Shown here: piece by piece, positions 19,955 to 30,010 of the stretch | Position numbering within the stretch: the first letter of the stretch is position 1 | How the letters are laid out: each line of letters starts with the position of its first letter | Origin: Dissophora ornata | Lineage: Eukaryota; Mortierellomycota; Mortierellomycetes; Mortierellales; Mortierellaceae | Assembly (NCBI GenBank): GCA_025201705.1 | Contig: MU616838.1 | Coordinates: forward strand, 1-37,390 | Reading direction: 5' to 3' | DNA: 37,390 nucleotides | Made by a program: the position numbers and the translations under genes | Notes under the pieces: model-generated | Told to the model about the DNA's origin: nothing | Database searches by the model: none | The model's input: the letters and a program-made list of their open reading frames with translations, nothing else

Positions 19955-20620
19955 TCTCCCACTAGCTATCTACATAACATGCCATGCAACACTAGTCTAC
20001 TTGAGACATCTATCCGATCAATTATACTAGCAGCTGCGAGCCATGACCAAGAAAGACTCGGATCGCCCATTCGTAGCTTTCGTCAATGTCGTACTTCCAA
20101 AAAATGAAAGATAAAACGAAAAAGCATTGGTCAGCTGTGACAATTGATAGCGCTCCCGTACTGCACGCATGCCATGTTTCGTTTCCTATGACTCACCTCA
20201 GCTCCTAGAATCTCTATGGAATCGCCGACGCAATAGCGCTCCATCGTCTCCAGACCATGCTTCATACTCTAAGCATAAATGTAGCATAGCCTCGTGATGT
20301 GTGGATCGTGTAGATCCTGGACTGAGCACTTGATTGTACTGAGCAGCGGCCAGTCTGGAGAGGTCCAGAGGGACGACGACTCTGGAGGGGACAGACGAAC
20401 CACGGGGGAGATTGCAGTGACGATACCACGAATGTGAATATCACTCATAGGTTCAAAGAGCAAGGAGGACAGGGGTGTGGTAATTTGTTGGATAGGAGCA
20501 GCCATAGATCGGCACGTAGTATGTAGTAAGTATAAAGGGTAGGTCGCAGCGGAGATGAGCAAAATTTACAAAAAGTCGATGGTGTCCTGTACGCATGAAA
20601 ATATATAGCATCGATGTATC
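19955..20620 (-). repeat. Inverted duplication flanking U6, right arm
   Basis: Reverse-complement counterpart of 18140-18745. It contains the less damaged copy of the duplicated array gene. Confidence 0.85.
20022..20505 (-). pseudogene. Array copy 10: OB-like member with one nonsense codon
   Basis: Exon 1 is 20505-20197 (103 codons including an internal TAG) and exon 2 is 20093-20022, with a 103-base phase-0 intron (GTGAGT...GGAAG) after LGAE. Exon 2 opens YDIDESYEWAIRVFLG. The only lesion is TAG directly after CYIYA, where other members read CYFYASD. Everything before and after is in frame, so the gene died recently, is a single-base error, or ends at 78 residues. Exon 1 is longer than in other members because of an insertion around the SSSLWTSPDWP segment. 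Confidence 0.75.
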
Positions 20621-21154
20621 TAGCAAGCCTTTCTCTTGCAACAGTTCCCGCAATGGATGCGAAACCTCAAAGGCATTTAATAATGGATCCAAATACGCAT
20701 CACCTAGAAATATCATCTGGTCAGTCATGCTTTGCACAACTGTAGGGCTTTCCTTTCTCTGCTTATGAACCCCTCTCACGCTAAATCCAGTATGCGGCAG
20801 CTTGGAATCGCAAACGCATAATTATGTATCAGTTTTCGTGCAGGTTCTCTACAGGCGTTGGTATTACATAGACTGCAGTTGTGTTCTTTATATCGGCAGA
20901 ATCTCTTCTACATGGACAAAACGACGATTGGGGTCAGGGAGCATATTCTTTTTACACATTGCATAGGCTGCTACATCTGGCGCGCCCATTTTTAATGCAA
21001 GTTGAAAGCTGCCAGGGTATCGGGTTAAAGGTGTCGTCAATGACAATATGAAAGGTCACTAAATAGCCACAAGGTGAAAGCAATAGGAGTCCATAGACAA
21101 ATCGTGTCTGTGGCCCGAGGAAAATCGACAAAGAGCGAAATTGCATTTCCACAA
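20621..21154. other. Intergenic region between array copies
   Basis: No convincing gene. A minus-strand frame from 20779 (SMTDQMIFLGDAYLDPL...) overlaps the 5' flank of the pseudogene at 20505. It has no recognised domain and its lower part lies in the duplicated arm, where the twin lacks the frame. Confidence 0.35.
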
Positions 21155-21612
21155 CTAGTGAATTTGTATTTCGCCCAGACTAAGTTGAGTGACAGCTCTG
21201 GGTGACAAACAAACGCGGATTGCAAACTCGTCGTTGCGGTCAATGTCGTACTAGTTCAGCAGAGTAAGAGAAGATATAATAAGACTTCACGTTTCTGCTG
21301 CGATTCTGGTTACTTTTGATCCAATGGGGGGGTCCTTCTTACATAGCCACTGACGACTTCAATGGTCTGATTGAGATCAAACATTTGGAATATCATCTCG
21401 TCCGAGGCGTAAAAGTAACAGGGCCTCGTCTGCAGAGGGTCGCAGATGTCCTGGATCGTACATGGGAGAGCGAATGCCGGCGAAAATTCCGGGTACATCG
21501 AGGTCTCGAGGTTCGATGGAGATTGTTGTACTGGCGAGATCGCGGCGATGATGCCGCGAAAGTGGATGTTGGTGACAACGTGAAGGTGCAACAAGGACAG
21601 ACGAATAACCAT
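21155..21612 (-). CDS. Array copy 11: small OB-like protein, intact
   Basis: Exon 1 is 21612-21343 (90 codons) and exon 2 is 21250-21155, giving 121 residues. The 92-base phase-0 intron (GTAAGA...AACTAG) follows VSGY, where other copies have GAE. Exon 2 opens YDIDRNDEFAIRVCLS. Family blocks are VVTNIHFRGIIAAISP, LPCTIQDICDP, RPCYFYASDEM and the strand around TIEVVSGY. The Met at 21612 leaves 20 residues up to HFRG, the same spacing as copy 8. Longer in-frame starts upstream run through a microsatellite and are rejected. Function unknown. Confidence 0.8.
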
Positions 21613-21693
21613 GGTGTGTGTGTGCCTTTGTGTTTGTATATTCGTGTCAAGGGTATGCTGGTGGATAGCTGATAAAGAGTCCTTGCAGGGAGC

Positions 21694-21694
<1 letters not shown>

Positions 21695-21754
<60 letters not shown>

Positions 21755-21758
21755 GGTG

Positions 21759-21792
<34 letters not shown>
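21695..21792. repeat. Compound GTT/GA microsatellite
   Basis: About twenty GTT units (21695-21755) followed by a GA run (21762-21792), on the 5' side of array copy 11. Several translations of this tract give poly-Val, poly-Thr or poly-Asn frames that are not genes. Confidence 0.95.
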
Positions 21793-21795
<3 letters not shown>

Positions 21796-22299
21796 AGCAA
21801 GCAAGGCGGGCGAAGGTGGAAAGTTGATTAAAATTGCCTTTGGAAAAAAAGTTAGGTTGCCTGCAAGCGTAAGTTGGTCCGCACATTTTTTGAACCTGCA
21901 AGAGGAAAAAGGCTACAGTAGTCCAAAAAAACCTGATCGATTTTAAACAGTGCACGACAACCGGTAAATCTTCGACAATCACCCAACGGAGACTGATGTC
22001 TCCGCGGCCACCGACGCATCTATCACTCTCACGGCTCCTTCGAATCAGCCAAGGAACCATTGCTGGCGCATCAGGGATTGGCGAGAGTGCCATTATCCAA
22101 CTCCTGGCTGATATGGTGCTCCCAGCCGACGTTGCCGACATGTCTTTAATGTCTCTAATTGACCTGTGTACCCTGACCTGCTCGCAATCCTCACAGAGAA
22201 TCAAGGCGACAGGTTTGCCCCTAATAAAAGCATCAGGTCTTACTTTGCATCACTTGGTGTTGACACATCGTGCATGGAAATCTTGGACCTCAAGCGGAT

Positions 22300-22610
22300 C
22301 TTTCCACACCTTTGTAACTGGAGCAGAAATAACAGGGACACCTTTTGGAAACCATCCCACGTATCCCTCTCTCTCCCTCGGACCTTGATATGCCTTTCAC
22401 AATGCGACGACTTCAGTCCCCAGTCCGACTCGCATTTGCCATGATAATCAACAAGCCCAAAGGTCAGACTCAGGACACCGTTAGTAGGTATCTATTTGTG
22501 GAAACAGGACAAATGGCTAAGATATGTTTTTTTGCTCCTGGCCTGTGCCACTCGCGGTGTGATATGAATTTATTCAAGATATTCTGCTCATCACCCGTGC
22601 GAGGGCAACG
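22300..22610 (+). mobile_element. Remnant of a Helitron/PIF1-like helicase
   Basis: IPRIPLSPSDLDMPF followed by SPVRLAFAMIINKPKGQT matches the C-terminal part of PIF1-like helicases carried by Helitrons, where the conserved form is PVRLAFAMTINKSQGQ. The preceding TGAEITGTPFG is in a different frame and the following sequence (NLFKIF) has drifted, so this is a broken fragment. No Helitron ends (5' TC, 3' CTRR hairpin) were identified. Confidence 0.7.
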
Positions 22611-22684
22611 AATGGATTTTTATCTTCTCTGGCATTTCGACTTGTGGAAATCACCAGCTGCTTATTCACACATCTCACTGCACA

Positions 22685-23838
22685 ATGTAACCACGCACCC
22701 CACCACGATCACCGTCACCATCAACACTTTAGCAATCAAGCCCAAGCACATGAATAGAATCTTTCAATTCTCAAACCTACAAAAGAAACTAATCAACCTG
22801 TTGATCGAATCTAGGTCCGAATACTGGAAATCAAATGCAAAGTTCTGGTGCCGCTTCTGCAAGATCTACATCACTGACAACAAGTCTGTAAGACCACACT
22901 CCCTCCCCTCCCCCAACCTATTGCCGAGAAAGAAAAATAGGTTGAAAATATATTTCCCCCCCCCCCCAAGGATCCTTTGGCAACATGTAATTTTTTAATA
23001 ACGCTTTTTCTCAATCAATTTCGTGTGCCTAGACGAGAAATATCCACGACAGTGGAACGAAACATAAGGAGAATGTCGAGCGGTTCTTGCGCGAGCAGAA
23101 TCAACGCGGCAGGGACAAAGAAGCAGAAACTGCCAGGGTGAACAAGCAAATGGAGGCAATAGAAAAGGTACATCGATGGTCCCTGCCCTCAATCGCGCCG
23201 GAAAACGAGCTCTGTCGCTAAACACATCGTGCTCATCTCCACACGCTTCGTATTAGGCGGCATTGAAGCAGTATCAGCTGGATGTGGATGCAGGATTGGT
23301 GAAGCCTTCGACGTCGTCACCAGCATCCACAATGGGAGCAGCAGTACAAGCAACAAATGCAGCGCCTCCGCCAGCACCAGTAACTAAGGACCCATCAGGA
23401 TCGAAACCCGCACTGGCCACACCGTCACCCTCGTCCGACTCGTCTTCAGGGCCTTCAGCAGATGCCACAGGATCAAATTCCGAACCAGTAGCAGCAAAGG
23501 CAGCAATAGAGGCGTCAGTGTCTAAAAGGGATGAGGCAGTGGGCCAACCTGGCGAATGGCAGACGGTAGAAGTGCCTGCATCTAGGGCGACTCAAAACCA
23601 AGGACAGGGAGAGAAGGATACCGGAAAGGACGAAGGCGGAAACCATTACGTCCCTGGAGCAGACGATGAGGACGGAGAGGCAGATCCGGAGGACTTGCGT
23701 GGATTCAAGATCGTGGAAAAGACATATCCTGTAGAGGCAGAGCTTCCAGGTGAGGATGGGGAGGACTCTGGTGCCGCGGTGTTCAAGAAGCGGAAGGCGG
23801 GTGCGAGCAAGCCAAGGAACATTCGGCGCAAACTCTGA
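22685..23838 (+). CDS. WBP4: WBP4/FBP21-like U1-type zinc-finger splicing protein
   Basis: Proposed exons are 22685-22686 (AT), 22815-22887, 23033-23167 and 23257-23838, giving 263 residues. The start codon would be split AT/G by a 128-base intron (GTAACC, CTAATC, TCTAG). The result, MSEYWKSNAKFWC, matches the family start M-x-[DE]-YWKS. The alternative is an in-frame Met upstream at MNRIFQFS, which lacks family support. The zinc finger is CxxC (Cys13, Cys16) plus His-x5-His in HDSGTKH, followed by KENVERFLREQN. The tail VFKKRKAGASKPRNIRRK matches the WBP4 C-terminus. Human WBP4 is a pre-B/B spliceosome component with two WW domains; none is seen here, the middle being low-complexity Ser/Pro/Ala. 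Confidence 0.85.
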
Positions 23839-24053
23839 AGAGTTCTAGTACTAGTGAGTTTTGAATAAAGACACAAGACAATAAGACAGTCAGCCTGGCA
23901 CAGGGACACGAGAGTGGTGTGGTGCATAGGTCGCGCCTATTGCTTTGTACCTTTTGCTTACTCCACTGTTTTGCATTCTCCCTCACTTTTGCTCGCCATC
24001 AAACCATTGCCGACACAACAAAAAATACACACCCATACCAGTATTCAAGCGCC

Positions 24054-26298
24054 ATGGATGACTTTTACCAGTTCATGAGTCCGCTCGAAGGAGCAAACAA
24101 CAATGCAAACGACAGACCGAGCACTCGACCTCCCGCCGCTAACCCTGACACTGAAGAATCACCCGCAGAGTCATCCGCCGCCCCTTCTGCTGCTTCCTCA
24201 AGAGCATCATGGTCAGCCTGGGGTGCATCCTTCAACAAGCTGATTGAGCGTGGCAAGAAGGACATGAATGAATTCGTTGATGTCACCCGAAAGGACCTCA
24301 CAGAGCTCGCTCACACGGTCCAGCAGGAGCGCTCGACCGCTCTCGAGTCACTGACCAAAAAAGTCGGGGACCTCAAGACAACGCTTCCACCATTGCCCGC
24401 GTCTGTCAATACGGTCTCAGCGGATATCTTTGGACGAGTGTCGAATGTGGTCGGAGGGATTAAGCAGGAAATCACTGAAGCTGCAACCGGTGTCTCGTCA
24501 AACGCCACTACAAGTGCTGCTGACGCTGGTGCCAATGCCCCGGCATCAGCAGCAGACACTTCCTCCAAGGAAGAAGAACCCCGCAGTAGCAGTGATGGTA
24601 ATAAGGAGAAAAAGGATACGACAGTGACTTCTGAAAGTACAGCGACAGCCGACGCCTCCAAGGACGCAGCGTCTGATATCAGTTCCACAGCAGCACCAGC
24701 GACACGTGGAGAAAAGGCAATGCCGTCGCTCAGTTTTGCTAGCACGGCTAGTCTCCTTACAGCTGGCGCATCGACCTTGACCCAAACCTTGAGCTCTAGT
24801 ACAAAAGAGATTAGTTCGACTGCGAACGAGCTATTCAAGAAGAAGTTGCCAGCTGCTGCTGAGAAGCATCTGGGCGAAGCAGACCAGTTTCTGAAGAGCA
24901 CAACAGAGACATTGAAGACGAATGGCTTGTTGGCAGAGCAGTATGTCAACAAATTCGGGGCTGGCATGGCCAACTTCTTGAACAGCGCTGTGGTCATCTC
25001 CGCACCCGAGGAGAAGAGAATTACTGCCTCGCGTAGTAAGAAGATGTTGTAAGCAATATGCCGGATGGTACCCGTCGCTGTTGTTTTCTTGCATCAAGTC
25101 GCATGTTTTGCTATCAGTTGATATTAAGTGTTCGAGAGCTACTCTTGTTATCAAATAGCTTTGACAGAAAGGCGGCGATACTGGAAAAGCTTAGGATGGA
25201 CCCTGCAACATACACAGTCGACCCTATGACGACGATTGCAGACAATGACGTTGTTGGCCTGGAGCGCTACAAGTACTTCTTGCAGACATTCAACATGGCA
25301 GAGTATCACCAGAGGAATGCAAAGCTGCTGAACGAGTATCCAGAAGTGAGAGCATTGATGAGCAAGCTGGGTAGGGATATTATGTTTTTCGATATTTTCT
25401 ACACCGCCGAAAACACTACAAGCCTAGCAGACTAACCCAATACCGTCCTCACTCTTAAAAAATTAGTCCCTGCCGATGTCGCTGACGAGGAGTTGTTCTG
25501 GCTTCGATATTACTTCCGTCTCTATGAGATCGAGGAGGAAGAAAAGAGACGCAAGAAGCTTGTTCAAGGTACTGGACAAGTTCAGCGAATATCAATTTCT
25601 ATGTGAGGCGAGCAGCGATTGACATGTTCGACGTTTCTTTTCTTGATTCTGATAGAGGCTGGAGCTGACCTTGCGGAGGAGGACTTTACCTGGGACGATA
25701 ACGACGACGAAGAAGAGGAAGGTGAGACATCAGGAGGGCAGGGTAGCATCACCCCCAAAGCGGAAAAAACGCCTAGGGCTAGCCAGATCCTGTCTGACCC
25801 CAAGGCAGGAGTCAAGAGGGAGCCTTTGACTGCCGAGGCTTTGGCTTCTTCACTCTCGGCACTCCCTATCCCGGACGAGACTACCGCCGGGTCAGATGAT
25901 GGCGTCGCTAAAACTAAGCAGGGCACAGGATCGGACGATGAGTGGGGTTCAGAGTCTTTGAAATCCTCCTCGTCGCCTTCTGCAAAGAAGAGCCCAATTA
26001 CAAACATGAGCTCCACGAGGACCAGTGAGGATGCCTATGAGGTTGTGGATGGAGTCGAGACACCAATCAGGGCCCCTGTGGCTAGTGTCACGTCTATTTC
26101 CTCCGCAGCCTCATCACCAGCGATGGAACAGCCTGCTCGACAACCGGACAGCAAGACAAAATCGTCAGCATCCAAGGTAGAGTGATTTACTCTTCATTGC
26201 CGGATTATCACCCAGTCTTTTTACATGTCTTAATCGTATCTTTCTCGCTGTGTATCTTATTTTCTTAGGAGGAAGACGACTGGAGCGATTGGGAATAA
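24054..26298 (+). CDS. BSDC1: BSD-domain protein, BSDC1/Dos2-like
   Basis: Exons are 24054-25048, 25159-25370, 25467-25568, 25656-26176 and 26269-26298 (phases 2, 1, 1, 0), giving 619 residues. The Met in GCCATGG at 24054 was preferred; an in-frame Met 45 codons upstream would add a hydrophobic leader not expected in this family. The N-terminal part has SWSAWGASFNKLIERGKKDMNEF, matching the BSDC1 opening. The BSD domain (about residues 345-450) has DPATY, FNMAEYHQRNAKLLNEYPEVRALMSKL, PADVADEELFWLRYYFR and an EIEEEEKRRKKL helix. The protein ends EEDDWSDWE, like the acidic W-x-x-WE tail of BSDC1. The family's role is poorly known; yeast Dos2 is cytoplasmic. Confidence 0.88.
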
Positions 26299-26403
26299 GC
26301 AATACCACAATCATAGGCACATAGCAACGCTGTGCAACCATATTACAATAATAAAGCCATTTATTTCGCTCTGCTTTGGGAATAAGGCCAAGTCGCCGCA
26401 GGT

Positions 26404-29400
26404 CTACAAGGAGACATGCGTCCGAGGGCTTGGAATTGCCATGAACTGTCGGAACAGGCTACCCTGATGCCGCGTCGGTCTCTTCAGTGCAATCGGATCA
26501 AACGCACCTGTCCGATCAACGTTTAGTAGCTTCGCTTCTAGCTCTAGTAGTGTATCATCTGTCTTTGTCCCAGTCTCTACATCTTCTCCTTCGTCCCCAT
26601 CATCGTACTCATCGTCATCATCATCTTGCCTAGCCGCTGTAGCTGCAGCTGCGGCGCCAAGCCGCACACGCCGCTCTTGTTGCTCCAACTCTGCCAGATC
26701 CAACAAATGCCTCATCGTAGGTCGTCCGTGGGGGCAGTTCCAGGGTTGATTAATATCGCCCATGTGGCGCACAATCTTCTTCATTTGACTGTGGTTTAGA
26801 ACATGCCCGATCATAACCGACCGTCTACAGGCACGCGACGCAAACAGTGCTCGCACCTTGGAGCATCGTACCATTTTTTCTTTGCCAGATCCATGACGGT
26901 GATGATGATGACCCTCGTTGTTGTCCTCGTCCTGCTGGCCCTCATCGCTCCCTGATGGAAGGCTGGTCTGCTGTGACAGTAAAAACACGAGCTCCTCAAA
27001 ATCCTGAAGGTCGAAGACCACTTTTTCGCTCACAGGGAGTGTCACAAGTCTAAGTCGATGGCTCACTGGTGCGTCGGGATCATAGTCGAGATAGAACCCA
27101 TTCTTATTCAACATCTTCATGTGCTCCACCACCGTGATTTCCTCCTGTGCAGTAAGATACAGTTTCTTGGGTTGGAGCATTCGCTGTGTCGAAAAAACGG
27201 TCTTGGCTTGCAACGTCTCAAAATTATATTTCTCATCTGACGCGTGCTGATCAATCACAAAAATATCCGAGCTGATCAATGCGCCTCGTTTTGGTTTTCG
27301 CTGTTGTTCCGTATCCAGGGTCGCATAGTTGTCGAGGCGCGCGACAATAAACGCCTTGTTGAATTGTCCCAGAATCTTCATCCTAGTAAAATCGCCCTTC
27401 GAGATAACTCGGCTCAGAGACTTTTGAGCCTTCGCATCATCCATATTTGCAAAGCTGGCATCCGACAGCTTCTGACTTCTCTGTCGACAGCTCCTCCGAA
27501 GGCCCACACTGGTCTGGGTCCGGTCGGCATCGTCGGCATCTTCATCCTGGGGTTCAACCCCATGTTGGTCATCCAGGCTGGATGTAGCGGTAGTTGCATG
27601 TGATCGCTGTTCCCGGGCAATTAGTCTCCTCTGTTGCCGTTCTTCACGCAGAACGGCCCTTTCCTGTTCCAAGCGCCGACTTTCCTGAATAATTTTCATT
27701 CTGAACGCTCTCCTCCGCCTCTGCTCCTCCATGTTGAATCCCACCTCCACCCATTCGCGATCCCCATCTTGATGAACCTCGGAATCTAGGATCACAACAC
27801 GCTGAAGTTTCGATAGCCGTTGTCGCTGCTGTTGCTGCGACGAGCGCTCTTGTTCTTCTTCACTATCACTGGTAGTTTCCAGACCCTCGTGAGTCCTGTC
27901 ATCTAGAGGATCGTAACCCTCCATGATATCCAATGTTGTGTCAGAGGGCAAGGTAGAATTGGCAGGGATGATCAAATCAGAGGCACTCTCATGTGACTCA
28001 GCGGTGGTAATGCTTGACCGGTCTTCCACAGGTGGTTCTTCATCCTGTTCTGAGTCAGAATCCCCAGCCTTACGCTTCAATCCATTCACTCGGACAGCGG
28101 GCCGCATACGATCCGTAAGTGTCGTCTGTTCCAGTCTAGACACAGTTGTGAATGTTGGCCCTGCGATGGACTTCGTGGCCGAGTGTGAAAGAGAGAGCGA
28201 CGACAGCGCTACGGGTATAGATAAAGATATCTTTCCTTCTGATCGGATATCCTGATTCTCATTACTTTCATCCCCATCCACATCATCATCATCATTGAAC
28301 TCATCCTCTCCCTGAACTCTGCTTGGGGAAGAGCCTTCAGGTGCGATGGATCCCGACTTGAGTCTGGCTGCGAGATCCGGTTTTTTAATGAGTTGCCTTG
28401 CCTCGCTGACCGCAAACGTCGACCGACTCGGTTCAAATAATTCCGTGAGTTTGACCCGCAACTCCTCGACAATCATCCGCTCATTATGCAAAAAAATCGT
28501 TCGCTTATCCGGACTGACGTTGACGTCGTAATACGACGTGGGTAAGATCAGATTTGCCACCAGGAAGGGGCTCTGGTTCGTATTGAATGAGTGGTAGACC
28601 TCATTGACGACGCGCACGATCTTTGGAAGTACGCAAGGCCGTCCGTTGATGAAGATATATTGCCGATCGGCAGAGGATCGACCCTTCCCAAAGGCAGGCG
28701 ACGATATGTACCCTGTCAAGACAATGTCGCCCTTTTGGTTCTGCTCGTCGTCATCCTCGTCCTCGTTATCTGCTGTGCTGTTTGCGCCTTGATCATGGGT
28801 ACTGCTTCCACTGATTGATCCAGATTTCCCTTCAACGAGAAGTAGCTCGAAGTCAGTCACATCCATCATGGCTTTGGGTCCGAAAACATTGATGATGTTC
28901 TGTCGGATGGAAGCATTTCCGCTCGTCGCAATTTGAGTTACTGGAGGTCTAGCAAGAAGTGCAAGAAAGAATGTAGACGAAATCAGCATCCACACAATTC
29001 GCAACAAAAAAGACACCTCTGCGGTACTGAGCTGTCGAACCTTCCATCGGCTTACTTTTTGTCCGTCTGCGAGACGCAGCTGATCCTTACATTGGGGACG
29101 ATCAGGGCATACGCTTGAATGAGTCCAATACATTTTACATATTCACGCTTGATGTTCTTCACAAATTCGCTTCGACGAACAGGCATTCCTTCAAACAGGT
29201 TACAGATCTTGACGGTCGAGCCCTTGGTCATAGGCGTAGGGGTCTTAGATTTGATCACTCCATCAGAGGTGTATTCAACGAGAACGCCTGTAGGTGAAGT
29301 ACCTGTGGATGTCGTGACAGTCAAGTTGGCGAGGGCACAGAGAGACGACAAAGCTTCACCGCGGAATCCAAACGAGCGGACCTGCGCCAGGTCGTTGAAG

Positions 29401-29866
29401 GAACTTAGCTTGGAAGTGTAGTGCTTCAAAGCTGTTAAAATTAACGGGGTGGAATTGCTTGGTGGGTTAGTATAAGTTGGGTCGCAACTCGTGAAATATT
29501 GGTGGCAAAAATAAATAAATAAATAATGATTACCAAGGGTCACAAGGTTGGCATCGGTGATTCCACAACCATTGTCCGTGACAGTAATGTGATCCAGTCC
29601 ACTTTGTTTAAACTTGATGACTATTTGAAGGAGCATGGCGGCAGAAATGGAGTTAGTCTAATAGCAAGGGTCGCTTTGAAATGTTATGATGAATCGTTGT
29701 TGTTACCAATCGAGGTCGAGCCAGCGTCCAGACTGTTCTCGAGAAGCTCCTTCACCGCAGTGGCCATGTCAAGAACAACCTGTCCGGAGCATATCCTGTG
29801 GACAGACTCCTTGTCGATAGCCCTGATGCTATTGTTGTTGCTAGTGTTGCCGGTGGCGGTGGTCAT
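26404..29866 (-). CDS. PMS1: DNA mismatch repair endonuclease subunit PMS1 (PMS2 in animals)
   Basis: Minus-strand exons are 29866-29707, 29620-29534, 29431-29056 and 28948-26404 (160, 87, 376 and 2545 nt; phases 1, 1, 2), giving 1055 residues. The N-terminal GHKL ATPase has [19 protein letters not shown] and [12 protein letters not shown]. The C-terminal domain has the endonuclease motif [12 protein letters not shown] near residue 773, ACRRSVMIG, and [11 protein letters not shown] near 944, which binds the catalytic metals. It should pair with MLH1 as MutL-alpha and nick the strand to be repaired. The middle is a long acidic and Gln-rich linker. The gene converges with BSDC1 (105-base gap), and its start lies 144 bases downstream of the adenylyl cyclase stop on the same strand. 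Confidence 0.95.
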
Positions 29867-29936
29867 TTGGGGCGAGGCATGGTTCTGAGCAGAGAAGAAT
29901 CAGTTTGCGAACAAACAAATGTTGGCGGTAAACGCC

Positions 29937-29942
29937 ACGCGT
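29937..29942. promoter_or_regulatory. MCB-like ACGCGT upstream of PMS1
   Basis: ACGCGT (MluI cell-cycle box core) lies 71 bases upstream of the PMS1 ATG, next to an imperfect palindrome GGCGGTAAACGCC. In yeasts MBF binds this core to switch on DNA replication and repair genes at G1/S. The match is only six bases, so it may be chance. Confidence 0.4.
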
Positions 29943-30010
29943 TTTGTTTGCCACCGTTCCACGTGAATCGTCGCACGGCATTATTTATTAGTTTCTGTAA
30001 AAAAAAATGT

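Noticed and set aside
21996..22290. Overlapping open frames on both strands between the microsatellite and the Helitron scrap
   Set aside because: No domain, no consistent splice model and no similarity to the array family were found.
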